Assembly (NCBI GenBank): GCA_959347315.1
Contig: OY365810.1
Span: forward strand, 27,839,106 to 27,903,105
Length of the DNA: 64,000 bases
Reading direction: 5' to 3'
Source of the DNA: Bimastos eiseni
Lineage: Eukaryota; Annelida; Clitellata; Crassiclitellata; Lumbricidae
Both the position numbers and the translations under genes were made by a program. The notes below the pieces were generated by a model. The model was given only the letters and a program-made list of their open reading frames with translations. It did no database searches and was not told the origin of the DNA. Below are positions 13,339 to 28,400 of the stretch, one piece after another (positions within the stretch are counted from its first letter, which is position 1; the number at the start of each line of letters is the position of its first letter).

Positions 13339-13478
13339 AAGAGGCAGGCATTTCTTTCATAAATGGATGACGTATGAAATGCTTAACAACAAAAGCATTT
13401 AAATAGACTCTGAAAATTCCCCACTACCCTCATATGTGAAGTAACCTAACACACGACGATTAAATAGACCCTCTTGTA

Positions 13479-16400
13479 TTAATTATTTTTATTTTCACTA
13501 AAATTGTTCGAATCTCTCGTTTCGGAACAGTCAATGGCAACAGTTCTTTGATGATCACTGTCCACAAGATTTTCCTTGTCTTGCGGCGACACGACGAGCT
13601 TTCCATCACCTTCCACTTGAGGCGATTGTTCACAAGATGGAGGCCTGCTCCGACTTTCTGCACATGTTGCAGCAGAGTCTAATTGATTTTCAGCATCTGT
13701 GAGACTTTCGGTTTTTACCAGAGTCTCTGTGTCAATCGGTTGGATTATTACCACTGCAGAAGGCAAGACTTCAGCATCATCATTCTCTACATTTTCCAAC
13801 TTAATATCTAAATTAATTTGCTCAACAGTGGGCAGCAGAGTAGTTGTCGTTGTTGCCTCCTCTTCCATGCTGGTTTCCTGAGGTTCAAGTGCATCAGAAT
13901 TCAGCGGAGTCTCAACGGCATCGACTTCAGCTTCAGTTTCCATAGATTCTGACGCTGATATCTACAAACAAACAAAACAACGTCTTCGAAGAACATTCAT
14001 CAGTCTTTAGTTTCTATTTCAATCTCGACTTGAAACGTTTTTATTTACCCTTGCTTATTCTCCTTAGAATGTCTTTCTCTCTCCTCGGATTGACCTTCAT
14101 CAAGATTTGAACTGATGAAGGATTTGTTTCGGTGCGCCATCAGTTGACACCCTGTGCGTTATTATGGTGCCGCTATAGAAGTATTTTTAGTCATAGTTCA
14201 ACAATTCACACATCCTTCACCATATGATTGAGCCGTGTCTTTTCTGCTGCTGACCCTGCAATTTGGAATGGGCTCCCTGTGACACTGCATCAGATGCCCT
14301 TTAGCCACATTCTATTCTATTGAGCTGGGAGCGCTCCTTAGTGGATAATCTTCAGGCAGCACTATGCAACCTTCTTGCATGAATATCAGTATGAAATACA
14401 GACTGCAGTCTTTCTATTTAACTGGACTTTCACATTAACTCATCACATATCTTTTTATCACATTTATGTAACAACATTGTAATCAATAATTATTGTTGGT
14501 GAAAATGTCTTTATTTGTTTTCTATTGCTTAGAAATCCACTGAACAAATAGACTTGTTTTGGAAATAATACAAATGAAGTAAGACAGTAGCAAATACTTT
14601 TTTTTAATATCTGTTACCCAATCCCAGCAATAAATGTAGAAACAATTATTAAAGTCATGTCTAAGTAAAAACACTTACGTCTTTGACATCTTCGTAGCAA
14701 ATTGGATGGTAAGTCTAATGAAAAACGAACAAAAAATTAGATGTGAAAAAGGTGAAGTGCAACACTTCAAAACTCAATTAAGATTAACATGATGCTCCAT
14801 TAAGGGTATCCATGGCAACATTTTAATTGAAATTTTGACAAACTACTATTTTGATAGGCTACAGGTTTTTAATCTGCCGAGCATGGTTTATGTAACAACG
14901 CATGGTCATAAAGCATTGTACATATAATTTGGTACTAGCATAAACAGGGAAGTAGCCAGCAAGTCTTGTGATGCACTGGTCCTCTGTCCAGGACTTTGAG
15001 ATTTATCTATTGCCAGCCTATGGGACAGAGAGCAGGCAGAGTACATCCTTACATTACACTTGGTACATTAAAACCTTAAATTTCTGGTCATAGATTTACT
15101 AAACATATAGAAGTATAACACTTGAAAAGACGTCATATTAGCTTCTTTCAATTTATGCAATAAAATAAGGAACATAATTTCAGATTAAAATTAAAATTTA
15201 ATGTTGAATGTGAAAAATTTCACCTTTTCATCAACTCGGATTGCATCCTTGAGGTGCCAGGCCTCCCGTTCCTCGTCCCAGAACTGCTCAAACGATTCGC
15301 GACATGTATCACATATCTGAAATCACAATTTCATATATTAAATCTAATAATAACACAAACAATAATAATATGATTTATATAACATTGCAATACCACAGAG
15401 TCTCAAGAAAAGGGCACTGTACACAAGTTCATAAAATCGATAATGGTCATATGATACTTTAAAAAGATACGCCTTGAGCTGTGATTTAACACTTTAAAAG
15501 ACGAGCTAAATTGGTTCCCCGTTTACGTTTATTTTATTACATTCTCATCGCTAAAGTATTAAATGTCCCCAGAGATGGCACATTCTTCACATGGTCAGAA
15601 CTGTGGAATTTTTAGAGAACTACCCTCTGTTCATAAAAGTTCAAACTCTTAAAACTTTATCTATGTAAATCTGACATCATTCTATGCACACTCAAAATCA
15701 ATAAGCAGAGAATCCTTAGAAAATTACAAGTTTTATATGAAATGCTGCGTCAATTCATTCCGAAATCAACATCTAGTAAAAATCGATCAAATCAACAAGA
15801 CACCAACAATATCTCTACTTATTAGTTCATGAGGTCTCCATTGAATACGTGCATGTGTGAAATGTCCAACGATGATAACAGACACAAACTCTGAGAAACA
15901 TCATCCTCTACAGCATCAGCACCAGTTGTTAAATAACGCAAATATATTCATGAAGAAACTTGTCCATCTAGAGCACATTACTTACATTTTCTTTGTCATT
16001 GATTGAAGCTTTTGGACAAGAGGTGATGTTGGATGCCTGACTTTCAAGAGCTTTACTGGCGATTGTACTTGGGTCAGAATCTTCTATTAAGTCCATTGGC
16101 TGCAACTGATCCTCAGAGGAAGCAACCTCTTCAAACTGGATCCAGTCCTACAGAATCAATTAAACACATCATAGGATCTGTTGCAGTCAAACTTTGACTT
16201 CTTGGATGTTGATGAAATGTTCACTTTCACTTTTAAACCCTGTGCATTACGAAAGTGACACTAAAAAGCTTTGAGACTAGATCACAGCTTTACGCACTCA
16301 ATAAATTGACACATCATACGAACGATCAAAGCAATCAGCATCCAACACAAATACAATGTGATGAAAATAATAAGAAATATAAATGTAATGTAACTATATT

Positions 16401-19400
16401 TCAAAATAAAGACCAAATAACACAAGAGTATGTGTTTAACTACAGATTCAAATAATGGTTAAAGATGTCTGAACATAACCATATATTTTTATTGTTCACT
16501 GACAATTAATTCATCAGAAAAGTAAGCACGTTATGTACAGCAATTATATACAGACAAATGAATGACAGCGATCAATAGGGAAAGGAGTCAAACCCTAAAG
16601 GGAATGTGGTTACGCAAACAGGGTAACACATTACGTAAACTGATGTCGGTATTAGTACTTGTTCAGTTGCCATATGATTGTTTACAAAAAAGAGACTTAA
16701 CTAGTTAACTAAACAAAACCTTACAAGATATAAGTAAAAGATATGTCATTCATTGGTTACATATATAGTTGTTAAGTCTCAAATACTTAAACTTGAACAG
16801 ATAACTGTGTTCCAACTTAATGAATTTATGTACAAGTATTTAAATAATTTATTGCCATCATGCTTCGCAAACTTTTTCTCTACTGTGCTCCAACTTAACC
16901 CCTATGGCATTCGCAACGCTGATAACTTCAGACCATGCCACTATCGAACTAATACCCGTATGTTCTCGTTAAGTGTTTCTGGACCTCAGGCGTGGAATAA
17001 ACTGCAATCGAGTCTACGCCAGTCAACCACCATCTCTCAGTTTAAAAATAAACTTAAAGAATATCTGCTAAAATTATAATTTATTGAGTTACTTGTCTAG
17101 ATTATAGTTATGCTTCCTAGTTTTATGCCGTAACAGTCTTAATACCTCTGTTTTATAATGTTACATGTTAGTTAAGTAACTAATCTTCGTGTTCATTGTC
17201 TTGAATTTACTTGCATAACCGTGTTATTACCAATTTTGTAATGGGTGTCCCTGCTAGCGGGACCTCGGTCCCTTTAGGGTTCTTCCTTTTGTGCTCTGTC
17301 AACCTTTCTGTGCTGTTTGACCTTCATATTATGTTTGCATAATTGGTTGTTCAGTAGCCAATAAAATTTTTTGGTTAAGTATCAGTTAAAATTCGGAGTG
17401 TGCTAAGATATAAACATGCAGTTAACATACGAGTCATTATTATATTAGGCTCTCCTCCCATCAAGGCTAATCAACAGACTTGTAATCTGTTTGAAAGTTC
17501 ACACTCTGTTCAGAATTCCTTGGGAAAAATTGAGCATGATGAAAGACAACAACAATCTGAATAGGTATACTATAACTGGTTAGGGAGAACCAATTCAAAT
17601 GTCATCCAGTCTCTAATAACAGCAGAGGTTCATTAACAATCCACAGCACTCAAGATCTGAGGCAGACCAGAAAAAGAACTTAAGAACATACAGATATGCA
17701 CAAAAACAGTCCAAACCTCAGCAGAAATTAAGAAAGATATACATAAATTCTTTTGGTCAAACCTACCACCACATCGTAGTACCAATGCCGGAATTTGGCG
17801 ACCTTCATTTCTTCTTTTTCCCGCCTATTTCTGCGGAAATGCCAGTCTAGATGTTCAGTGTACTTGTCCATTGCTTCAGTGGAAAATCGGACACCACACG
17901 ACGGGCACTGAACCCCCAGATACACGCGTTGCATTGTACCTGGATATCTCCTAAGGAATAAACATCATGAGTCAAGAACATGTCAAATTAGAGGAAAGAA
18001 CATATTATAGCCACCATCTTTGGATATTATAAATAAGGAACTCTGTAGTCGAGACGAACTCCAGCATTCATCAATCTCGACACAAGGACGTCTCTAACTT
18101 ACCTAAATACAATCTACATGTAGTACAAAATGCAACACTGGGTTCGATCTCACATCACATAGGTCAGCAACACATTAATTTAGTATATGGCTCAACTGCA
18201 TTTAAGACTTCCATTTTGTCCTCCAGTCACCTTCTTGTAGTGACAGAACCTAACACAGAACCCAACATGTTTCACCAGCAAATTTCCTAGAAATAAAACT
18301 GCTATTGTAACTAGTAATGTTGAGATAATCACGTAATAATGTGAATCAATTTAGCACCATGTCATGTCCAAACTGTCCATGTTAAGAATTCTGGTTATTG
18401 TTGATCTTCTATGAACTCAGTTTTCTTTTTTTTTAAATTTATTTTATAATGAACAGCGACAGAACCCTTGGCCAACGCCCACAGAAATTGAAAACTTCTC
18501 AGTCAGAGAGCACTTACTTCCTCAAAGTGTCAAGGTTGAAATCTGCTAAATTAGGAACATCTTCCACCAACAGCTCTTCCTTCTTTGCTTCTTCCTTCAG
18601 TTCCTGAAAAAGAAACTCTCTGATCAATTTGCAAGTCTTTTCACACTCACAAATATGGTACACTATAAAAAGAAATCGAATCCTGCTCCAACAGTTGCAA
18701 GCTTAACCGTCACTGGGTGAAAACAATTCATAAAGTCCTAACATGATCTACAGGATTTTGACAAACTTTAGATGGACTAAGAACTGTCAGGTTAGCTGCA
18801 AAGAATGAAAACCATGCATATGTGCCCTGAGTTTTATTATTATAATGACATTTTTATAAGAGTTGACTTGTGTATAATTGTATATGCTATCTGTTGCTGA
18901 AAATCCATAAAATCACTAGGGCTGCAGAGAAACTAATAGACACTGTCAAATTCCTATTTAACATACAAGAAAACAACTTGATTACAAACCTCTGATGCTC
19001 TTCTATCCAGTGCTGCAGGCTTTTCCTCTTTAACTACTATCTGCTCATTGACATCTGACGTTCGTGGTGCACTGGACTCATCTTCTGTAGCCTTTTTGAT
19101 TAGACCACAAGCTAGAAGTTGATTTAGCAGCGTATTTACATCGACCTGTGCAGGCGGTTGTGGAACTGCGCTTGAACTGCTTTCTGTACTCACAGGAACA
19201 AAGGATAAGCATTGTGAATGTCGGACAAAGATATCAGGCACGGACAATGAGAAGTAATAAATCCACACACAGAACAATTAAAATAACTGGCACAAAACTA
19301 ACATATGAGAACAAGTGAATAATAATGATGAATGTAAGATAAGAACTATTCCTCTGGCCCACAAGCTGGACAAATAAACGCTGCAGTCGTCTAATCTTAC

Positions 19401-22400
19401 ATCCACATTCACCTACAAATATAGACTCACATTACCAAAAAAGACAAAAAACACAGGGAAATACTATGAAGCAGCAAGTAATGCTTGTTTAATACAAAGC
19501 CATTGTACATGGCATCACTATTCACTACCTTGGTTGCTACTAGATGGTGTTCCAAACTGCTCCGCCTGATTCCACGGTTGATGCATCTGCGACTGCTGAT
19601 CCCTGTACGAGAATTGTTGGTTGAAGTGTTGGTCAGCGTGGGGCATGCCAGGACCGTGTGGCCCGAATCTGGGACCAGCCTGATTTCCATAGGAACCATC
19701 CAGTGGTCTTGGTTGCATCATTCCCTGCTGGTGTGGGCCCTGCGTTCCGAAAGGCACGTTCTGCATCTGTGGCTGCATGAATTCATTGTGCTCATGCTGT
19801 TGGGGTAATCTCAAACGCTGGGGATCCATCGTCAATGGTCGTGGACAACCATCAGATGGACCAGCGAATCGTGGATCCCTGGCATGATTCTGATGCGAAT
19901 CAAAAGGACCAGGACCAAATAGTCTCGGTCCATGAGGACCAACCATTCCCTCAACGTGGCCTTGTCCTGGAACTTTCTTGTCAAATCCACTAGAAGGTTG
20001 GAAATTCTCTTGCTGCCGAGGTGGAGGGAATTGTCCAAACGAGCGATTCCTCTCGATTTTCGGACCAACGCTAATATCTAAAAAGTGCATAAAATGAAAA
20101 CTCCATCAATTATAATTATTTAATAAAAAGTAATTCTAACAACCCGGAAACCTGATGCCTGCCACAGGTACAATATAACAAAACATTGAACAATGCATAA
20201 TGGCTGGAATATATTATTGAATTACAAAACCTTAATAAAATCACTTAACAATAGACTTGCATGCAGCCATTAAATTATGAGAATGATGAAGCTGTCAAAT
20301 GAAATGTATTGTTCTCTTTTGCCGGGGTTGGGTCGGGTATGCCCTAAGTAGATAGTCGTGAAGGGGCACTACATAAATTTATTAACTGAAAATATCACTA
20401 TAAAAAATAAAGAAATTGAAATTTCTTCGCAATTTTAATTAAAACAGTTCTTCACACTAGCTCAAAAAAACATGGCACAAGAAAAAATGGAAGATTTGCA
20501 ACAGTGTTTTCTAAAATATTGCTAAACCTACCGAGCAATGAAGGTATTTTGTCAGTAGAGGCCGTCTGTCGAAGAGGGGCATCAGTTGCGCCAAGGTGTG
20601 GAGGCTTGAGACCAAATCCCGCTTGTGACCCTGGTCTCTGGAAACCATCTGACATCAACATTCCAGGATGAGCATCAATATTTTCTTTTTTCAACAGAGT
20701 TTCACCCAGAATCTTCACTTCGGGCGTCTTACCCTTCAACTGGAATTTTCGCGTCTTCCTGCCAACCTTTATGTACTTTGCAGGTCCATCAAACTTCATT
20801 TCATACCACTGATCGTCGACCACGATCTCGTGGCTCGGACCCCCAAATGCCAAAAGCACGGGTTTAGACGACCGACCGTCCAGGTGACATCTCTTTGGGA
20901 TGTTAATCGGAATAGTCCAAGGTTTATCGTCGATGAAGATCATACGAGGAGGGCCATCAAACCGAATTCCGTGCGGCTTGCTATCAATGACCACAACAGG
21001 GTACTTGCCAGAGAGGTCGAGTTCGCACACTTTCCCATCGATAAGAATCGTCTTGCAAGGCGGCTGAAACCTGATTTTATGTTCAACGAACGCCAGTTTC
21101 ACGTGCTGTTCCTCGTCCGTTCCAAACGGACAGATGTCAAAGCCGTCCACGATGATGCGATTTGTTCTGCCATCAATAGAAATGTTGTGCTCTCTGCCTC
21201 CGATGTTTATCTTCTCTGGAGGAGAGTCGACGCTTATGTCGAAAAGCTGGCCGTCGATCCATAGCTTTTTGGCCGGACCCTGGACAAAGACCAGATGGGG
21301 GTTTCCATTTAGGATGACCGACTTCTCTTCTTCCCCTATGTGGTAGGTGCTCACATCGTTGCAATAGAGTTGTCTTGTCGCTGGATCGAGTCGAATGACC
21401 ATCTCCTGTTGGTTGAGCCAGATCTTGAGAGGACGATTGGTGAACATCATTTCATAATGTCTTCCATCAATGACAACATTGTAGACGTTCAGGGACCTCG
21501 AGGTCTGTGCCCGCATCGACCACCTAGGATCACATTCCGGAAAATAGAATTTCTCATCTTCACAGACCAATTCCATTTCTTGAGGCTGGTCATGATATGG
21601 TGGAACTGGCATTGAGGGTACTGCTCCACTTTTCCCACCATCTTTCTCTAGAAATTTCGGAGTAGGAAGCAAAACCTTGTTTTCTTCTGCCCTACGCTCC
21701 AGTCGCGGGTCGAGCTGAAGGGGTCGATCCCCAAGAAGACCCCCTCTTTCTCCTGGATAATATCCGTGATCCATGACGGACCTTGGTGACCTTTCCTGGT
21801 AGACAGGTGACCTACTAGACTCGTCCTGCACTTCCAAATGCTTCTTCCTGATGACAGGCACTGGATGGGCATTCTGTGGACTCTCTCCGAACGTCGGAAA
21901 TGCGGAACTGAACTCGTCACTTATCCTCATTCCACTGTCTATCATCATCTGAAGGCGTTCGTGCTTTTCGTCCAGATCTCTCTTGAGAGTCTGAAGCCTG
22001 TGCAGCTCGTCACCCGGACCTGCTGGGCCAGCCGCGGCGGGCGCAAGCGAGTTGCCGAGCAGCCGTTCCCGTTGTTCATCCAGGTGTTTCTTCATCTCTT
22101 TAAGTCGTTGCAGTTCGTTCATCTGCCGTTGTAATGCATCCATTGTCACTTGTCCAGGCAGCGCAGTTGAGTTTGTAGGCAAACCGCCTACGGTCATTTC
22201 TAGCATGCCGTCGATCTGTGGGGTCGGGAGCAATGGCGCGCGTCTGCTGATCACTGGCTTTAGGCCTGGTGACACAAGCAGGGCCGATCGAATATCAGTG
22301 TCGAGACTTTCGCGGAGCGATCGTGCCTGAGAAAGTTGGAACGGGAAGTCCTCGGGGCGGCTCGCTTTGAACTGGGCCCAACCAGACGACTGAGAACTAG

Positions 22401-25400
22401 GCGGCAGAGGTGGTGAAAGAAGCAGAGAGTCTCGCCTGCGAGGAGGAGGAGCCATCGATAGGTCCTTGAATCCAGAAGACTCTGGATGAGTAGCAAGTGA
22501 AGAAATACAGCGGTAATCTTTATCCTCTCTGCCAAAGAGTTCCCTAAACATGGAAAACACAACACAGCTACACACAAATTCATTTACAAGTTCAAAAATA
22601 CCACTGATTACATCAAGATATCGCCTGTAAAGCATCCTACAACTCAAAATCAAAACTGTTATAGCACATAAATGTCACTTATAAATAAAAATTTTCCCGA
22701 TATACCTGAACACATAATTTATCATCAGTAAAAATATTCCAGTTGCATGTGAAATGTCAAAAAATGGCAAATATGCAAAAATCTATCAAAAAATTATGGT
22801 CAATATTTTACAAACTAAAAAGCCAAAAGAGAGCAGTCCCTTAAACAAGTCCTGAGGCAGATATGGCTATGAATGTGGCAGCCATGAGTATGAAGTGTAA
22901 GCGACTTCCTTTTCTTAGTCTCGGCATATCAGGACAGGTGACTAGTCCTCAACTTTTGTCTTCTCATCCACCGACCAACCGTACTCATTATAATCGACGT
23001 TGCTGGGGGGCATATGGAACAGAAATCTAGCTGGGACTTACTTTAACCCCCAACATCTCGACTGGCACACCAGCCTAACTAGCCATTACACCAGCGCACA
23101 TGCCGGAACAAAGTAATAATACAAAAATTGCAGCATAAATTTCAATAGTATATACAAATGAAGGAAGTCCTGGAATTCAAATTTCTTCAAAATACGGTTG
23201 AAGAGCTTTCATTGGTCTGACTAACCCGGCAGATGTAATTTAAATGCTTGTTCTTGAAAGATTGGATATGCACAATCAAAAGAATAATGTTGCTACTCAC
23301 ATCAAGTCATCTGATAACTGGTTTGTTCGTTTTACACCAGTTTCCGATGCACGTTTGACTTTCTTGGCATCTTTTGGGCTTGTCAATATAGGACCAGGAT
23401 CCAACAACCTCTTCCTGTTGTTTTGAGCGCTCCTTTCGTTTCCCTGATGTCGATGTCTGGCAGAAAATCCATCTTCTCTTGCACTGTTTTGCCTCTGTCT
23501 TCGATTCATGGGTCCCTGCTTGAAGTTTGAGCCACGTGGAATCAGATCGGTGCGTTTCGCACACTTAACAGGTGGCACGTTAGAGGACGAGCCAGGCGAA
23601 CGATTACGCACGGATTTTGAGGGACGCCTCTGACGCACATAAGGATCCCTGCCTGTTCGATCTTCAGAAGGAGATTTTGATCGTGGGGAGTCACTCTTTC
23701 GTGGCGATCTACTGTCAGACTTCCTGCTCACATCCTTATTTGTTTTCTTTTCATGTGATGGAATCTTTGTGTTTGCCTGGTTTGTCTTGTTCAAGTCCTT
23801 CTTTGTAGGTGATGATGCAGCTGGTTTCTTAACTGGCTTCCGATCTGGACTGGATTTTTGTCCATTTGTGCCCTTAGTTTCACCCACTCCAGTTGAATTT
23901 GACGAGTGCCTAGTGTCCTTGGATGGTGAAATTGCCTTTGCAGGGCTCCCTCTTTCACTCTTCACAGTCAGATCCTGCAAACGGTCAAAGATATTCCCAG
24001 CTGAGTTTGGCAGCGCCTTAGATAAACTCAGTGGCGAAGCAGCGGCGTCTGGAATGACGACAGACATTTCGGTGGTGGGCTTTGGCGATGGCGTTGGTAG
24101 AACAACTGCTGTCTGCTGAGATAATGTGGAAACATTTCGAGAAACACGTGGGTCTGCACTGGGTCTAATGCGTGGGTCACGAGTTACTCCAGGCACACCG
24201 GTTGTCTTTGCAGATGAAATTTGAATCGTAGGTTTAGCAACTGCCACGGCCTTTGTTGGCTTGACAATCTCTTTTACCTGTAACAGTTTTCAAGACTTTA
24301 CTATACCATTACTCAAAAAAATTTCAAATGAGTGCACCATTGATGAAAAAATTCTACACAACAAATCAACTAAACTTCATGCAGAGCTAATGCTTTAGCG
24401 CTGTGTACACATATGCATCTGAACATTTACATAGCACAACATTTGCATCTCATATTTAATGCAAATTTCTTGGAGATTAACCACTTGGTCTTACACAATA
24501 AATATACAATTTATTTTGTTATGGCTTTCTAACAACATGTAATTGCTCTGGAAATCTTTGCTAACCTTTCACAGTCTCACAGCCATTATTTTAAATTTCA
24601 AGTTTCTGCTGCACCTATTTTCTGTAAGCACTTAAGGACCATTCAATTGAATCTTTGTTTCATTGTGTTGGGACACTCTTCAGTTGGCATTATATAAATT
24701 TGCAATAAAAACTGCAATTTCCCAGTACACATGCAAGATTTGAAATGCACGCTTCAAGGCATTGATTAATTATTTTTTATATACAAACCTGCGATTCCTT
24801 TATCGAATTTTTCTGCAGCAGTTTGGCTTGTTGGTCAATCAGAGCATTCGCTCTAGCTATTTTTAATTCAAGCTCCTGCTGGTGAAGCCTGAGAATCTCT
24901 TGTTGTTTGGCCATAAGTTGCTGACGTAGCGTTACGTCGTTCTCCAGTTTTGCAGTCATCTCGATATCTTCCAGGCGCTTCTTCTCATCAGCTTCTAGCT
25001 GTTCCGCATCTTCTATCACCCCATGAGGACAAACGACTGGAACTTCAGTCTTTGGCTGAGAATGCTGTGAAAATTGCATCATTAGTTCATTGACCTTCAG
25101 GTCATTTCATTATTGGCAACAGTGTATTTTCAAAGTATTTTACTATATTACAAAGCATTTTATGCCATCTTAAGATCTTCACAGATCGTTTCATCAGCAT
25201 AACTCCTGGAATCAACCATTCTGGAGCAAAATATTACACTTCTCACAATGTTATATCAAAGCTATTACATATCATTTGGTCTGATAGGTTCTATTCAACT
25301 GCTATATAAAGGAATCACCAGCAGCATTGTGAATTGTGGGGCAACATAAATTTGTTCAGATGTGGATAGCTATTGATGCAGTTTGACTACAAATGTAAGC

Positions 25401-28400
25401 CTTCTCTAATTTCCTTTCAACTCTCTAACCGTTCTTGCTTGCCTATTATGCCATTTAGTTGACCACTAAAAAATCAGTGGACATATTTTTTAACATTTTC
25501 CATATTACATTGTTATTCAACCATGAACTTAAAAGAAATGGTTATAAAGCTAAAGGCTGTTTGAAACAGCCTCAAAACAGTCTTTAAACATACCGACCAG
25601 TCTTTAAAGTAAATACACAATGCACAAATCACCCACTTTATATTCACAATTTGGCAGTTGCAAGAACTTTTCAAACATAGTACGCATTTGGAATCATCAG
25701 TTTGGTCAGAGAAAATCTGTGCAATAAGAAATCGTCAGGATTTCAGGTAAAAGTTGAATTTTCATATATTAACTAACAAAACTAATCCAAAAAGCAAGAT
25801 AAGTGACAGATATGAAACCAACTTGAGTTAAAAACTTTGGATTGACATGAATAGTTGTTGCAGGCTTTACGCTTGGTACTTCAGGCAATGTGGCAGTCAC
25901 TGGCCACGCCGGGTCAATGGAACTGACACGATGATCCAAAGAGTAGAGCACCTTGTTCGGAAAGAGGTCATTCCATGTCTGCCGCAATTTGTACAATGCC
26001 TGGCGAGTTTTCTCATCGACCTAGAATGAATTTAAAACTGCATAAAATTTTGGGAATGAACTCCTTAGCAGTTAAATAATATCATTTTTAGACAGAAATT
26101 TACAGTAATAATAAAATAATAATATTCAACTTCTCATATTATTTTACTAATGATATCTGCATTTAAAATGCTGAACATTGCAAAACATCAACAGGTGGGG
26201 TACGTAAATACCTAGCGAAGTCATCCTGGTCCAAACATCCTCCATTCTAACATATCTTGTATCTGTTTTGGCTTTGAAATACTACTTATACAAAGGACAA
26301 AACTTAGGTCAACTTTTATGGCAGCAATATTTGAGAAACTGCTCTTTAGCTTCTCCAGGATATTACATTCTATTGTTCCTGAATATGTATATACATACAC
26401 AATTTTCTTAGGTAACTTGACCACAGTCAGCAACAGTAAAACGTTTTTACTGATAAAATTTGCTTTATTGCAACCTGCATGTATCCAGATTTTTGTAATA
26501 AAATGTATCAAAGCCTCATCTGAGCAATATTTATTGCAGCCATTTAGACCCGGCAACTTTCAAAGACTGCATGCATGTCCAATACAGTCACATTGAGCTT
26601 CCAACACTTATAAATTAATAATGCATAAAGCACATATTTGAATTAATATACCAACTGTTCAATTTTATAATAATCAACTCTGCCATTGTGAGTAAAGTAG
26701 ATCTAATTGTAGCAGTTTAGGCTCAAATGGCAAAATATGTCACTTGATGCTCCATGAACTTTAACCATAACTATCTTTCATTGATGCTGCCAAACTTACA
26801 TAGGGTTGCCAGGTACCGGACAGTCCAGTATTTAAACAACTGTCCGGTCAGAAATTTCAGACGTTACCGGACATGACGGTGTCCGGTAATTTGTAATATC
26901 CATATTATAATAAATAATTATTGTTAAACTAATTGTTAATAACAATTAATTTGAAAATATATGATACAAATGACAACAGTGATAATTTACTTTTTCTAAG
27001 CTGTTTATGATTCATATAGTTATCATAATTATCATTCTTATAGACAACTGCTTGTCTGCGTATCTTTTATGGACCTAGCCAACATATCCACACCCCCAGA
27101 TCCCGCAACTCGTTTGCCATTGTCCGGTAATTTTCTCAAGATTACCTGGCACCATAAACTTACATAATTGCAACAACCATCCCCTCAGGCGGGTCAGAAT
27201 TCTCAACACAAACATATGCTACCACTCCATAATAAACTGTTAGAATAAAATATTCTTGGCTTTGCTGATGCTATATCTTATCCAGAACTTTTCAGAGGTG
27301 CTAATAGGAGAATATTTCCGAAACACGCATTCATACATTTGTCAACAATTTACATTCTTCATTTGACTCTCTGCATAAGTGCAAGGAACATTGAAAAACC
27401 TAAATGTCAAGAATTAACTAATTCCACACACAAGGTCTTCGGCTTCCAATTTTCAAAAAACATTAAAAGAATGAAGACACCATCATGACATAATATAACA
27501 ACATGAAAATGAATATCACATTAAGGATTTTATTACAAAAAAACAATATTATAATAACAATATTAAAATATTATAATAACAAAGAAACAATTTTATAATA
27601 AATCTTGTTAACAATCACTGCACTACTTAAAAGAAATGGTTACAAAGCAGCTGCCTGTTTGAAATAGCCACAAATCAGTCTTTGAACATACTAGTAATTA
27701 CATTAAGGTCTAATTCTAATATTGGGTCAAAAATGTCTCAAAATAGTGTTACCTTTTCAAATACTGCAACAAAAGTGGAGACAATATTCTTGGAAAAAAG
27801 TTCCAGATAATTACTATCTGCAAGGTTCTTCATGATGGAGTCAATCAGATACATGGTTGGAAGCTTCTCAGATTGGGGTGCCTGTTGAAAATACACACTG
27901 CATAAATCTCATCAATTTTCAAACAGAAGAATGAGTCAATACACCAGTGAACGCCTGATCCTGACAAAGTACAACTAACTAGTCCTTTACAGCAAACAAC
28001 ACATAGTAAGCAGAAGTAAATGCAAAGAAATTTACATTCTAACCACTAATTGGGTTGCAACATCCAAGTGTGACATCCATCACAACATTTGTAAACTGAT
28101 TTATGATTACTGAACTTACTGAAAGTTTTTTTTAATTGAACAATAACGAGTCACTCCCACATCCATCAAAAACACCAGAATCAAGTGCTTTAAAATAATT
28201 CATGTATTAGAAGAGCAACACCTGATCTGAGATCACTACATCTAAAAACAACAATCGCATTCACCACCAGTAAATAGAGTAATATTGGTATTTGTAACTG
28301 TTGAACTGAACAACTTCTCCATCCAATATACATAGAATTTTAAAATTGTTTATGTTGAAAATCTTTAACATAGCTGTCCAAGTTCTACTCCCTATTATGG

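Larger units (their letters stand above)
10650..13478. other. Intergenic region between convergent CCDC40 and PCF11
   Basis: This holds the 3' flanks of both genes, an AT dinucleotide tract at 10971-11031 and a locally GC-richer patch at about 11200-11520. I recognise no protein-coding gene here: the ORFs are short, lack family motifs and lie in AT-rich DNA. AATAAA hexamers occur on the plus strand (10823), and TTTATT, a minus-strand signal, lies near PCF11. Confidence 0.6.

Noticed and set aside
20668..21264. 198-codon plus-strand ORF and other long ORFs opposite the 2-kb PCF11 exon
   Set aside because: They are antisense shadows of the strongly supported PCF11 reading frame; no independent motif.
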